From: Aquimarina mycalae
Lineage (GTDB): Bacteria > Bacteroidota > Bacteroidia > Flavobacteriales > Flavobacteriaceae
Direction: 5' to 3'
Length of the DNA: 64,000 nucleotides
Assembly (NCBI RefSeq): GCF_029906345.1
Contig: NZ_JARYGY010000002.1
Span: forward strand, 39,710-103,709
Below are positions 51,840 to 61,606 of the stretch, piece by piece. Within the stretch, counting starts at the first letter, position 1. Each line of letters opens with the position of its first letter. The position numbers were made by a program, and so were the translations under genes. Below the pieces are notes generated by a model. That model was given only the letters and a program-made list of their open reading frames with translations. It was not told the origin of the DNA and searched no databases.

Positions 51840-52788
51840 CCCATTATTTTCGATCATAATACCTGTATTCAATAAAGAGGATACCATCTATAATACACTT
51901 ACATCTGTATTAGAGCAAGATTTTAATGATTATGAAATCATTGTTATTAATGATGGTTCTACAGATAATTGTGAAAACATTATTTTGGGTTTTAAAGATC
52001 ATAGAATACAATACATTTCTACCGAAAACAATGGTGTTTCTAAAGCTCGAAACCTGGGAATAAAAAAAGCCAACGGAAAGCTAATAGCTTTTCTTGATGC
52101 AGATGATTATTGGTATCCTAATCATCTGGAAGTTTTATCTAAATCGTTTCAAAAATTTCCAGATGCAGGTTTATATACAACGTCATACGAGAAAAGGTTT
52201 AATCATAAATCAACATTTACTGCCAATTTCAACAATATCAATGCTGAAAGTAATATCATTATGATCGTAGAAGATTTTTTTGAATCTAGCACTATAGATG
52301 CCATTGCCTGGACATCTGCTTGTGCTGTTTCTAAAAAAGTTTTTGATACTATTGGAGTTTTTGACACCTCTATTACACATGGCGCTGGAGAAGATACTGA
52401 CCTTTGGATTAGAATTGCTCTTAAATATAATGTTATCCTTGCAACTTTTATTACAGCCACCTATCATCTAGATGCTAATAATAGAATTTCAAATACAAAT
52501 ACATTAGAAAGGAGTTTTATGGATTTTGGTAAATTCGCAGAAGAAGAAGAAACGAATCAAAGTTTAAAAAAGTACTTAGATCAAAACCGATATGCTATTT
52601 CTCTTCTATACAAATCAGCTGGAGATTATGAAACAGCAAAAAAGTACAAAAACGAAATTGATTACAAGAACTTAAACACAAAACAACGAATATTATTACT
52701 GGTTCCCAGATCAATACTTAATTTTCTTAAAATGATACGGTATAAATTTATTGTGACAGCCAATTTTAAGTTATCTGCTTTTGAATAA
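51829..52788 (+). CDS. Glycosyltransferase family 2
   Basis: A 319-residue GT-A transferase: FSIIIPVFNKEDTI at the N-terminus, IIVINDGSTDNC, IAFLDADDYWYP (DxD, about 86-97), and a GAGEDTDLWIRIAL motif near residue 185 with the ED base pair typical of this family. It overlaps the preceding glycosyltransferase by 11 bp and converges with the cupin gene over the last 18 bp. It presumably adds a sugar to the same glycan. Confidence 0.93.
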   Translation: MKVNPLFSIIIPVFNKEDTIYNTLTSVLEQDFNDYEIIVINDGSTDNCENIILGFKDHRIQYISTENNGVSKARNLGIKKANGKLIAFLDADDYWYPNHLEVLSKSFQKFPDAGLYTTSYEKRFNHKSTFTANFNNINAESNIIMIVEDFFESSTIDAIAWTSACAVSKKVFDTIGVFDTSITHGAGEDTDLWIRIALKYNVILATFITATYHLDANNRISNTNTLERSFMDFGKFAEEEETNQSLKKYLDQNRYAISLLYKSAGDYETAKKYKNEIDYKNLNTKQRILLLVPRSILNFLKMIRYKFIVTANFKLSAFE

Positions 52789-53214
52789 TTTAAAAGCGTC
52801 AAAACTTCGAATATAATCTTCTTCGTTAAAAACATTTGAAGCCAATACCAGACAAACAGAGCCAGATGAAAAGTTTTCTAACTCTCTCCAAATCCCTGAT
52901 TTGATCAACAAACCTTTGTTTGGTTTATTAAGCGTAACCTTTTTTTGTTTTTCTCCATCGTTAAGTATTACATCAAAACTTCCGCTTAAGGCTATCAAAA
53001 ATTGGCACAAATGAATATGTGCATGTCCTCCTCTACTCGCATCACTAGGAACATCATACAAATAGTATACACGTTTAGTTTCAAAAGGAATAACATCTTT
53101 TTCAATTACAGCAATATTTCCTCTTGGATCCTTTATTTTTGGGATTTCTATTATTTTACAATCCTCTACGGTTGTCACACTTATTATCTTTTGGGCGGAA
53201 GAGTTGCTTGCCAT
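52771..53214 (-). CDS. FdtA/QdtA-like sugar 3,4-ketoisomerase (cupin)
   Basis: A 147-residue cupin of the WxcM/FdtA type: KDPRGNIAVIEKD, RVYYLYDVPSDASRGGHAHIHLCQFLIALSG and PNKGLLIKSGIWRELENFS. The family converts dTDP-4-keto-6-deoxyglucose to a 3-keto isomer, the precursor of 3-amino-3,6-dideoxy sugars. The DegT aminotransferase at 55596 would then transaminate it. It overlaps the next upstream glycosyltransferase gene by 31 bp. Which isomer is formed (Fuc3N or Qui3N) cannot be told. RmlA/RmlB are not in the window. Confidence 0.9.
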   Translation of the reverse strand: MASNSSAQKIISVTTVEDCKIIEIPKIKDPRGNIAVIEKDVIPFETKRVYYLYDVPSDASRGGHAHIHLCQFLIALSGSFDVILNDGEKQKKVTLNKPNKGLLIKSGIWRELENFSSGSVCLVLASNVFNEEDYIRSFDAFKLFKSR

Positions 53215-54290
53215 TGGGGTATTATATTTTCTATTTTAAACTTTGATACACTTGAGATCGTACCTTCCCTACATCTTTTATAAAAACTCTGATCTTCGAT
53301 CATCGTATTCAAAGCTTCAATATATGCATTTTCATCTTTGAATGGTACTAAGATACCATTCTTACCCGTAACAATTACTTCTGATGGGCCTGATTTACAA
53401 TCTACAGAAACAACAGGTGTTCCCATAGCCAAAGATTCAATCAAAACCATAGGGAATCCTTCATAATTACTAGTTAATGTTGTAAACAAGGCTCTTTTGA
53501 CATATGGAAATGGATTTTCTGAAAATGCTTTAAAAACAACCGAATCCATAATATCATATTCCTTAGCCAAATTTTGCATTTTAATTTTATCTGGACCATC
53601 GCCAATGATATAAAGCTTTATCCCTTGATCAGGTAATATTGATTGTGCATATGTCTTAATTAAAAAGCTATAGTTTTTTGATTCATCCACAATTCTGCCA
53701 TACGATAGTATATATTTATTTTTAGGAAGATCAATTTTCACATCAGATAACCGATTCCAATAAGATTCATCAAAAGCATTATAAATACAGATTCCTCGTT
53801 GTAATCTGTATTTTTTCTTAAAATGATCTACAGAATCCTTAGAAACACCAACTAGTTGATACGCCTTTTTGTATAAACTGTTACCTAATAATGGTTTATC
53901 AGGAAAATAACTATTCAAATTATAATTATGCACTACAAAAACCACATCAGTTTTTTGATACACAAAAGTATTGATAAACCATTGCCTAAACCACCAAGGT
54001 CTTGGTGCCGCATCAATAATGTAATCGAATCGTTCATTTTTTAAAAGTTTTCTTGTAATAATGAACTTACGCCAACGTTTATACAAACCTTTATGCATAG
54101 ATGTAAGTGATTCTAGATTCACTAAACCACCTTTATACTCATACACTATATCATCTAGAATACTTACAGTTGTTACCAAATATCCTGCATCCACTAACAT
54201 TCTTGATAGAATTGCACTTGATCTTTCTGCTCCACCTACTCCTAAGGAGGAAACCATGATACAAACCTTTATGTTACTTTTTCGTGTCAA
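53184..54290 (-). CDS. Glycosyltransferase family 4
   Basis: A 368-residue GT-B transferase. The N-terminal SSLGVGGAERSSAILSRML binds the acceptor side. The donor domain has YGRIVDESKNYSFLIKTYAQ, FYIIGDGPDKI-like YIIGDGPDKIKMQ, and LIESLAMGTPVVSVDCKSGPSEVI with the E-x7-E pattern. It presumably adds a sugar during O-antigen repeat assembly. It lies between the flippase gene (5 bp away) and the cupin gene (overlap), so all three belong to one operon. Confidence 0.95.
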   Translation of the reverse strand: MTRKSNIKVCIMVSSLGVGGAERSSAILSRMLVDAGYLVTTVSILDDIVYEYKGGLVNLESLTSMHKGLYKRWRKFIITRKLLKNERFDYIIDAAPRPWWFRQWFINTFVYQKTDVVFVVHNYNLNSYFPDKPLLGNSLYKKAYQLVGVSKDSVDHFKKKYRLQRGICIYNAFDESYWNRLSDVKIDLPKNKYILSYGRIVDESKNYSFLIKTYAQSILPDQGIKLYIIGDGPDKIKMQNLAKEYDIMDSVVFKAFSENPFPYVKRALFTTLTSNYEGFPMVLIESLAMGTPVVSVDCKSGPSEVIVTGKNGILVPFKDENAYIEALNTMIEDQSFYKRCREGTISSVSKFKIENIIPQWQATLPPKR

Positions 54291-54295
54291 TTCAA

Positions 54296-55591
54296 TTAAA
54301 TGCTTCTATCTGGTCCAAAAAACGATTTCCTAAATACTAGTATCAATAATAGAAAATAAAATACATAATTAAAAAAATATGCCATAGAAGCCCCAACGAA
54401 GCCATATTTACCTACTAAATACATACTAATAATATACAAAAAACCAAATGAGATAATCTCTGTAATAATATAATACCAGAACATTCTTTTGGCTAAAAAT
54501 TGATATGCAATTACTAAAGACGCGATTTTAAAAAGGTCTCCAGCTAGTTGCCATACAAACAAGGGCTCCATTGACACAAAATCAGCAGAAAAAAGCAATC
54601 TAATAATTACATTTCTTAAAAAATAGATAACTAAAAACCCAAAAATAAAAACAGGCAAAATGATTTTATAAAAATTTAAAACTTCCCATTTAAAATCCTT
54701 ACTCCTTTTTATCTCTGCTAATTTAGGCAACAGATAAAGTGTCAATAGTGTGGTTATAAAAATCATATATTGACTACTGATACTCTGAATACCTTCCCAA
54801 TACCCCGCTTTATCCACACCTTCTGAAGCGATAATAAAATTTCTAATCTTAATCAAAATTGCAGGTAATACAGTAGCCGATATCAATGCCATAATTGCAT
54901 AAGAACTTAGCCATTTTATATATCGTAATGAGATCCTATTCGCCCATAAAAGTTTAGCAAAGTTCTTTTGATTCATAATAACTACTATAGTAATCAATAA
55001 TGAAATTGCTGGATTTATTATGATTGCAAAAAATGCTCCTTCCAACCTGAACTCCCAAACTAATAAAACTGTAATAAATAGACCTAAAATGCTACTTACT
55101 ATATTAAGAAGTATGTATATTTTATATTTAGAAAAGCCATTAATAATGGCCAAACACAATGCATTAGCTGAATAAAAAGGTAATGCAATAGCTATTGCTT
55201 CAAAAACAAAATTAAAATCAAATTGCTCACCAAAAACTAAGTCATTCCAAAAACCTGAATCAAAATACAACCAACCTGCTAAAGCCATAGTAACCACAAA
55301 ACAGATATAATATGAGGTAGACAACACATCTATCAACTCCTCTTTATTTATCTTGTGCTCAGCTATGTACTTTACAACACCATTATATAAACCTAATGTC
55401 CCAACAGATTGAATAGAGGTTAACACATTACGCAAATTTCCTATTAATGCTAATCCTTCAGGCCCTAGAAATATTGCAACTACCTTAAGGCTTATTACAC
55501 CTGTGATCATTTTTACAAAAACACCAATAGCATTAAAAGAGCTAACTTTAACTAAAACATTATTTTTTAATTTATCAAAGTATGAATTCAC
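54296..55591 (-). CDS. O-antigen flippase (Wzx-like)
   Basis: A 431-residue membrane protein with about 12 helices and the start FNAIGVFVKMITGVISLKVVAIFLGPEGLALIG, typical of Wzx/polysaccharide translocases of the MOP family. It would flip undecaprenyl-linked repeat units across the inner membrane. It lies 4 bp from the aminotransferase and 5 bp from the GT4 gene. No Wzy polymerase is identified with certainty in the window; the membrane protein at 48735 could be one. That is inference. Confidence 0.9.
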   Translation of the reverse strand: MNSYFDKLKNNVLVKVSSFNAIGVFVKMITGVISLKVVAIFLGPEGLALIGNLRNVLTSIQSVGTLGLYNGVVKYIAEHKINKEELIDVLSTSYYICFVVTMALAGWLYFDSGFWNDLVFGEQFDFNFVFEAIAIALPFYSANALCLAIINGFSKYKIYILLNIVSSILGLFITVLLVWEFRLEGAFFAIIINPAISLLITIVVIMNQKNFAKLLWANRISLRYIKWLSSYAIMALISATVLPAILIKIRNFIIASEGVDKAGYWEGIQSISSQYMIFITTLLTLYLLPKLAEIKRSKDFKWEVLNFYKIILPVFIFGFLVIYFLRNVIIRLLFSADFVSMEPLFVWQLAGDLFKIASLVIAYQFLAKRMFWYYIITEIISFGFLYIISMYLVGKYGFVGASMAYFFNYVFYFLLLILVFRKSFFGPDRSI

Positions 55592-55595
55592 ACTA

Positions 55596-56720
55596 TTAAT
55601 ACTTATTTAGGGTTTTTATTATTTGCTCGATTTCGTGATTTTCTAACCCAACGTTTAGAGGAATACTGACAACTTCTCTATGTATTCTTTCGGTTATTGG
55701 TAACTTGAGGTCGGATAATTCTTTTAATCCAGTCTGATGATGAGGAGGAATCGGGTAATGTATTAAATACCCTATCCCAAATTTCTCTAAATGATTGCAA
55801 AATTTCTGACGATTCTCTACTCGAACTACAAAAAGGTGAAATACATGATTTTCAGAGCCATCCCAAAATGGCAATTGGATCTTATCATTTTTAATTTCTG
55901 ATAAGTAACGTTTTGCGATATTCCTACGTTGTATATTATCTTTTTCCAGGTTTTTTAGTTTTTCCAATAAAAACACTGCTTGCAACTCATCTAATCTAGA
56001 GTTTACTCCTAAATAGTCACTCTTATATTTTACAGCAGCACCATAATTACCTAGACTTCTAATAACATTGGCCAAATCTTTATCATTAGTTGTCACTGCT
56101 CCAGCATCTCCAAAAGCCCCGAGATTTTTAACAGGATAAAAACTAAAAGAAGAAGCATCACAAAGATTTCCTGCTACATTGTGAATACCATTCTTTGCTC
56201 CATGAGCTTGGGCTGCATCACTGATTACTAATAAATTATTATCCTTGGCTATTTGACAAATATCATGCATTGATGCCAATTGTCCATAGAGGTGCGTAGG
56301 GAGAATTACTTTGGTTCTACTAGAAATATTTTCTTTAATCTGGTCTACATCTATATTAAAGGATTTTTCATCAGGTTCTACAAGTACTGGTTTAAGTCCT
56401 GCATATTTAATTGATAATATCGTAGCTATAAAAGTATTTGCAGCGACAATTACCTCATCACCTTGATTTATTTTACCCAATGCTACATATCCTTTTAGAA
56501 TCAGCGTTAATGCATCCAAACCATTACCAACTCCCACGCAATACTTAGCGCCACATAATGCAGCAAAAGCATTTTCAAATTTTTCTCCATTTTTACCTCT
56601 GATATAAACACCAGAATCAAGAAAATCTAAAAAACGACTCTTAAGTATCTGATGATATGGACTATTAATTTTATGAATATCTAAAAAAGGAATCAACGGT
56701 ATTTGGTTTTCCATTATCAA
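55596..56720 (-). CDS. DegT/DnrJ/EryC1/StrS aminotransferase (FdtB-like)
   Basis: A 374-residue PLP-dependent sugar aminotransferase. It has GVGNGLDALTLILKGY, VIVAANTFIATILSI and HLYGQLASM, and the PLP-binding Lys lies in SFSFYPVKNLGAFGDAG. FdtB/QdtB-type enzymes add an amino group at C3 of a 3-keto-6-deoxy sugar and are encoded with an FdtA-type isomerase, as here (52771). An N-acetyltransferase (FdtC) is not obvious. The start may be the Met at 56714. It is the first gene of the minus-strand glycan operon. Confidence 0.92.
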   Translation of the reverse strand: MIMENQIPLIPFLDIHKINSPYHQILKSRFLDFLDSGVYIRGKNGEKFENAFAALCGAKYCVGVGNGLDALTLILKGYVALGKINQGDEVIVAANTFIATILSIKYAGLKPVLVEPDEKSFNIDVDQIKENISSRTKVILPTHLYGQLASMHDICQIAKDNNLLVISDAAQAHGAKNGIHNVAGNLCDASSFSFYPVKNLGAFGDAGAVTTNDKDLANVIRSLGNYGAAVKYKSDYLGVNSRLDELQAVFLLEKLKNLEKDNIQRRNIAKRYLSEIKNDKIQLPFWDGSENHVFHLFVVRVENRQKFCNHLEKFGIGYLIHYPIPPHHQTGLKELSDLKLPITERIHREVVSIPLNVGLENHEIEQIIKTLNKY

Positions 56721-56894
56721 AAATATCTAACTACCATTTTACTCCTTTTATAAGTATAGAATTCGGTAGGATTCTGTTTTTATTATTAAAGTATTAAAAA
56801 TACCTTTACAACAAAGATATTTTTTTTTGTGTAAGCCCATAAAAAGGTATCACAATTTTTACTGTCTTTAATTCAAAGATTTTATATTGCTTTA

Positions 56895-58040
56895 ATGAAA
56901 ATATTACTTGTAGGAGAATATAGTCGGTTACATAATTCACTTAAAGAAGGATTACTTAAAAATGGTCATCAGGTTACTCTTATAGGAAATGGTGACGTTT
57001 TTAAAAAATACCCTGTAGATATTAATATTGATGGAAGTTTCATAAAAGGTAATTTTTTTTTAAATAAAATCAGACACCTGATCTTCAAAATTACAACTAT
57101 AGATCTTGCTTCTATAGAAACATTCATCAGGTTCAAAAAAAACAAAAAACACTTGGTTGATTATGATTTTGTACAGTTAATTAATGAAGCTCCATTTAAT
57201 ATAGGTTCTTATTTCGAAAAAAAACTCTTATCGTTTCTTTTTCAGTACAATAAAAATGTATTTGTACTAGCTTGCGGCGATGATTATAGATATATTACAT
57301 ATCTTCTTTCTGGAAAATTTCCTTATAGCACTGTAAGTCCATTACTTGATAATCCCTCCTTAAAAAAAGAGTACAAAGACACTTTAAAATTTGTTACCAA
57401 AAAGCAAAAAACAATTCATGATTTTGTTTTCAATCGTATTCAAGGAGTCATTCCAGCAAGTGTAGAATATAGTATTGCCTACAAAGACACTAGTAAAACA
57501 TTACCTCTAATTCCTAATCCCGTAAACGTTGATCAAATTAATCCTATTCTAACAGCTACTGATAAGAAAATAAAAATATTACACGGAATTAATAGCGCTA
57601 ACTATATTAAGAAAGGGAATCGTTATTTTGAAGAAGCCTTAGCAATCATTTCTCAAAAATACCCAGATAAAATCGAAATCATCACTACCAAGGATTTATC
57701 CTATACACAATATATAAAACACTTCCAATCCGCGCAGATTATTCTGGATCAGGCGCACGCACACGATCAAGGGTATAATGCGCTAGAAGCAATGGCTATG
57801 GAAAAAGTAGTATTTACAGGAGCAGGTTCAGCTTTCAGCAAATACTATAATTTAGATAATATCGTAGCTATTGACACAAGCCCAGACAGCACCAAAATTG
57901 CTGAAAAATTAGAATATTTAATCTTAAACCCTTTAGAGATTGTAAAAATTGGCAAAAGAGCCAGAGCTTTTATAGAAAAAGAACACCACTATATAAAGAT
58001 TGCAAAAAAATATGAAGAAACATGGAAAAACCATAGCTAG
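56895..58040 (+). CDS. Glycosyltransferase (GT4/GT1-like, GT-B fold)
   Basis: A 381-residue protein of GT-B character. It starts KILLVGEYSRLHNSLKEGL, and the C-terminal half has ILHGINSANYIKKGNRYFEEAL and ALEAMAMEKVVFTGAGSAFSKYYNL, the donor-binding region with a Glu and small residues. The exact CAZy family is uncertain. It is divergent from the aminotransferase operon across a 174 bp gap, and is followed by the convergent FemAB-like gene. Confidence 0.85.
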   Translation: MKILLVGEYSRLHNSLKEGLLKNGHQVTLIGNGDVFKKYPVDINIDGSFIKGNFFLNKIRHLIFKITTIDLASIETFIRFKKNKKHLVDYDFVQLINEAPFNIGSYFEKKLLSFLFQYNKNVFVLACGDDYRYITYLLSGKFPYSTVSPLLDNPSLKKEYKDTLKFVTKKQKTIHDFVFNRIQGVIPASVEYSIAYKDTSKTLPLIPNPVNVDQINPILTATDKKIKILHGINSANYIKKGNRYFEEALAIISQKYPDKIEIITTKDLSYTQYIKHFQSAQIILDQAHAHDQGYNALEAMAMEKVVFTGAGSAFSKYYNLDNIVAIDTSPDSTKIAEKLEYLILNPLEIVKIGKRARAFIEKEHHYIKIAKKYEETWKNHS

Positions 58041-58050
58041 CATCATACAA

Positions 58051-58983
58051 TTATAAATCTAACTTATAAAAATCCTGAGTATAGATTTCACATCCCAACT
58101 CTTCTTTTTGTTTAAGCAATCCATAATTGTTATCCGTAACCGTACCCATATCAAAAAATGAATACCCTTCTTCTTTATATTTATAGATTAAAGAGATAAA
58201 GAGAAAATCCAGTGCTCTATACTTTTCACCCTTATTTGTAACCGCTCCATACTGAGATTTTACAACATCTTTAGTTTTAAAAACTGTTATTCCAGCCAGA
58301 ATTTCGTTATCGATACTAATAACAAACTGTTTTATCGATTCTGGAAATTTCTTTTTAAGTGCATTTATTTCTTCTCGTGTGTGTACGGGTTTAGTATTAT
58401 GTTTTTCTTCTAACCTAGGAACTAAAACTTCTTTCCAAAAAACATCACAATTCGCCACTTCATCAATACAAAAACCTACACCTTTTCTTTTTTCATAATG
58501 CTTTAATTTATTCTTATGAATACTTAAAGGCTTATTATAATCTATAGCCAGATTAAGATCTCTATTATATAACTGGGCTCCACGTTCTGAAAAGAAAAAA
58601 GCAAATTCATTAGATGGTTTTTGATGATAAAAAACGGGAATTGATTTTACATATAAATTCTGTATCCCTTGAGATCCGAGAAAATCCATCAAAGAAGACA
58701 ACATTTTTTCAATTCTTTCTCCTCCTGTAGTATACGGTAGTATTAGTCCTCCGTATGTCAATCCCTGATGAGAATATATTGTCTTATCATTAATATTAGC
58801 TGGAAAAACGGCAACCAATTTTGTTTGATCATATATCAATAGAGAAAAATCCTGAAATCGATCTGAGTGATATTCCATAAAATCTCTATGAAAAAGAAAT
58901 GTACCATTTTTAGCACTATCAATAAAACTATTCCACGCAGTATAATCGTCTCTTTGATATTTTTTAATCGAATACTTCTGCAA
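58051..58983 (-). CDS. FemAB/GNAT-like transferase
   Basis: A 310-residue protein of the GNAT-fold FemAB/CelD type. It has DYTAWNSFIDSAKNGTFLFHRDFMEYHSDRF at the N-terminus, then a repeated acetyltransferase-like domain (ISIDNEILAGITVFKTKDVVKSQYGAV) and YKEEGYSFFDMGTVTDNNYG near the end. Such proteins transfer amino acids or acyl groups to peptidoglycan or sugar. It could be the N-acyl transferase of the amino sugar made by the FdtA/FdtB pair. The last point is inference only. Confidence 0.82.
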   Translation of the reverse strand: MQKYSIKKYQRDDYTAWNSFIDSAKNGTFLFHRDFMEYHSDRFQDFSLLIYDQTKLVAVFPANINDKTIYSHQGLTYGGLILPYTTGGERIEKMLSSLMDFLGSQGIQNLYVKSIPVFYHQKPSNEFAFFFSERGAQLYNRDLNLAIDYNKPLSIHKNKLKHYEKRKGVGFCIDEVANCDVFWKEVLVPRLEEKHNTKPVHTREEINALKKKFPESIKQFVISIDNEILAGITVFKTKDVVKSQYGAVTNKGEKYRALDFLFISLIYKYKEEGYSFFDMGTVTDNNYGLLKQKEELGCEIYTQDFYKLDL

Positions 58984-59066
58984 AATAATTATTTAGAAAA
59001 GTGAAAATAGTTAATTTGTTTGAGTATCTAGAATATAAGTCTTATTTTTAATTGCAAGAAAATAAG

Positions 59067-59300
59067 TTATGCTTCTTTTCTTACGAAAAGGTAATAAAAA
59101 TTTATACCTGCAATTGCCGTATTAGTTATTATTATTGGTAACGACCAATTGAGTAATACCCCATAAATTACAAAAGCCACACACCCCACAGTATTTATTA
59201 GTCGAAGTTTTTTGATGTTACGCATTAGAAAAGATATTAGCACCATAAATGATGCGAAATACCCAACTAATTCTATTAAAAAATTTTGATCTGAAAACAT
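59067..59300 (-). CDS. Small YgjV/PQ-loop-like membrane protein
   Basis: A 77-residue protein with three hydrophobic helices (about 8-26, 32-51 and 53-73) and no signal peptide. The middle motif RLINTVGCVAFVIYGVLL resembles YgjV/PQ-loop proteins. The function is unknown. It is the last minus-strand gene before the typA region. Confidence 0.75.
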   Translation of the reverse strand: MFSDQNFLIELVGYFASFMVLISFLMRNIKKLRLINTVGCVAFVIYGVLLNWSLPIIITNTAIAGINFYYLFVRKEA

Positions 59301-59477
59301 ATATTTTGCGTTTTTTATCGTTAAAAAATGTATTTTACCGATATTTTAAAAGAATTTACAAGTTAGTAATTGGTTTAATAAGCTATATTTGCCCAAGATT
59401 AAAAATATCGGAACAAACTAATTTTGCCCCTCAAAACGAATTGATCCCAAAACCATAATTACCCCAAAATTTTGACA

Positions 59478-59505
59478 AAAAATCCCGAGTTTCCTCGGGA
59501 TTTTT
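59478..59505 (-). terminator. Intrinsic terminator of typA
   Basis: AAAAATCCCGAG (59478-59489) and CTCGGGATTTTT (59494-59505) form a 12 bp perfect stem with a TTTC loop. It lies 24 nt after the typA stop and has T-runs on both strands. Confidence 0.9.
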
Positions 59506-59528
59506 TATGTCTATATAAATAAGATAGA

Positions 59529-61328
59529 TTATACAATCTTATTTCTTTTACGCTCTACTTCTGTCAAGAATACTTTTCTTAACCTTAAGTGATTAGGAGT
59601 TACCTCTACGTATTCATCTTTCTGGATATACTCTAAAGCTTCTTCTAAAGAAAATTTAATTGCTGGAACAATCTTCGCCTTATCATCTGCACCAGAAGAA
59701 CGTACATTACTTAACTTCTTCGTTTTTGTAATATTTACGGTCATATCATCTCCACGAGAATTCTCTCCGATTACCTGTCCTTCATAAATATCTTCTCCTG
59801 GATCTACAAAAAACTTTCCTCTATCCTGCAACTTATCAATTGAATAAGGTATTGCGGATCCTTTTTCCATAGAAACTAATGAACCATTGATACGTCCAGG
59901 AATATCACCTTTAAGTGGTTGGTATTCCTTAAAACGGTGTGCCATAATTGCTTCACCTGCTGTAGCCGTTAACAATTGATTACGTAACCCAATAATTCCT
60001 CTTGAAGGAATCAAAAACTCACAAATCATGCGCTCTCCTTTAGCTTCCATGCTTAACATTTCACCTTTACGCATAGTAACCATTTCTACAGCTTTACCAG
60101 ATACGTGCTCTGGTAAATCGATAGTCAATTCTTCAATTGGCTCACATTTAACACCATCAATCTCTTTAATGATTACTTGTGGTTGTCCTATTTGTAATTC
60201 ATATCCTTCACGACGCATTGTCTCAATCAAAACTGATAAGTGAAGTACTCCTCTACCAAATACTAAAAATTTATCCGCACTATCTGTCTCATTGACTCTA
60301 AGTGCTAGATTCTTTTCTAGTTCTTTTTCTAACCTTTCTTTAATATGTCTAGAAGTAACGAATTTACCATCTTTACCAAAAAACGGTGAATCGTTAATAG
60401 TAAACAACATACTCATTGTTGGCTCATCAATTGCGATCGTTTTCAATCCTTCTGGATTTTCAATATCTGCAACGGTATCACCAATTTCAAATCCTTCTAG
60501 TCCGACTAAAGCACAGATATCACCTGCTTCTACTTTAGAAACCTTCATTCTTCCTAAACCTTCGAATGTATGAAGTTCCTTTATTCTGGACTTCTTTATG
60601 GTTCCATCTCTTTTTACCAAAGAAACTTGCATTCCTTCAGTCAATATTCCTCTCTGCAAACGACCGATTGCAATACGACCCGTAAATGAAGAGAAATCCA
60701 AAGATGTAATTAACATCTGTAGTGTACCTTCTTCAACTTTTGGAGAAGGAATATGTTCCATCACCATATCTAATAAAGGCTCTATATTATCAGTTTCTTT
60801 TTTCCAGTCATCGCTCATCCAGTTATTCTTAGCAGAACCATATACTGTAGGAAAATCCAATTGCCATTCTTCTGCTCCTAATTCAAACATTAGATCAAAT
60901 ACCTTTTCGTGTACCTCATCTGGCGTACAGTTTTCCTTATCTACCTTATTTACTACTACACACGGTTTTAAACCAAGATCAATAGCTTTTTGTAGTACAA
61001 AACGTGTTTGTGGCATTGGCCCTTCAAAAGCATCCACTAGTAATAATACTCCATCGGCCATATTTAATACACGTTCAACTTCTCCTCCGAAATCGGCGTG
61101 ACCTGGTGTATCAATAATGTTAATTTTTGTTCCCTTATAGGTAACAGAAACGTTCTTAGAAGTAATTGTAATTCCTCTTTCGCGCTCTAAATCATTATTA
61201 TCCAAAATTAAGTCTCCTGTATTTTCGTTTTCACGAAACAGTTGACAGTGATACATAATCTTGTCTACCAAGGTAGTTTTACCGTGATCTACGTGAGCAA
61301 TTATAGCAATGTTTTTTATAGCAGTCAT
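59529..61328 (-). CDS. typA: Translational GTPase TypA (BipA)
   Basis: A 599-residue ribosome-binding GTPase. G1 is AHVDHGKTTLVDK (about 11-23), G2 lies in RERGITITSKN, G3 is DTPGHADFGGEVER and G4 is NKVDKENC. The TypA-specific C-terminal domains follow (SRGIIGLRNQLLTATAGEAIM). It assists 50S ribosome assembly and growth at low temperature. The length is normal. The -7 box at 61350 and the terminator at 59478 suggest a single-gene transcript. Confidence 0.98.
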   Translation of the reverse strand: MTAIKNIAIIAHVDHGKTTLVDKIMYHCQLFRENENTGDLILDNNDLERERGITITSKNVSVTYKGTKINIIDTPGHADFGGEVERVLNMADGVLLLVDAFEGPMPQTRFVLQKAIDLGLKPCVVVNKVDKENCTPDEVHEKVFDLMFELGAEEWQLDFPTVYGSAKNNWMSDDWKKETDNIEPLLDMVMEHIPSPKVEEGTLQMLITSLDFSSFTGRIAIGRLQRGILTEGMQVSLVKRDGTIKKSRIKELHTFEGLGRMKVSKVEAGDICALVGLEGFEIGDTVADIENPEGLKTIAIDEPTMSMLFTINDSPFFGKDGKFVTSRHIKERLEKELEKNLALRVNETDSADKFLVFGRGVLHLSVLIETMRREGYELQIGQPQVIIKEIDGVKCEPIEELTIDLPEHVSGKAVEMVTMRKGEMLSMEAKGERMICEFLIPSRGIIGLRNQLLTATAGEAIMAHRFKEYQPLKGDIPGRINGSLVSMEKGSAIPYSIDKLQDRGKFFVDPGEDIYEGQVIGENSRGDDMTVNITKTKKLSNVRSSGADDKAKIVPAIKFSLEEALEYIQKDEYVEVTPNHLRLRKVFLTEVERKRNKIV

Positions 61329-61349
61329 ATACGCCTGATTTTAAGGGTG

Positions 61350-61357
61350 CAAAGGTA
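61350..61357 (-). promoter_or_regulatory. Promoter -7 box of typA
   Basis: On the minus strand TACCTTTG matches TAnnTTTG and would start transcription near 61343, giving a leader of about 15 nt. No TTG is found at the usual -33 position. Confidence 0.5.
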
Positions 61358-61586
61358 CACTATATTTTAACAGGTTGTATGTTAAAATGTAATTATTAAA
61401 AAAGCTTCAAAATCAAGGACTTAAATCTCTCTTATGAAGTTTTTAAAATTTTTAAGAATAATACTTGTTAAAGAAAACATAGTTCTATAATTGGATCATA
61501 ACAGGAACTCACAATAGGCATTATAAAATTATTATACTCCTTACACTTCTTGCCAGATAATCTTTTTATTCGACTACTAAAAGATA

Positions 61587-61594
61587 TATCTTTG
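61587..61594 (+). promoter_or_regulatory. Promoter -7 box of kdsA
   Basis: TATCTTTG matches TAnnTTTG 12 bp before the ATG at 61607. The leader would be only about 7-13 nt, which favours the second Met (61613) as start or a near-leaderless message. The only nearby TTG (61550) is too far for a normal -33 element. Confidence 0.42.
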
Positions 61595-61606
61595 CATTTC
61601 TAAAAT

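Noticed and set aside
60598..61101. Long plus-strand frame inside typA
   Set aside because: It is an antisense shadow of a highly conserved gene.
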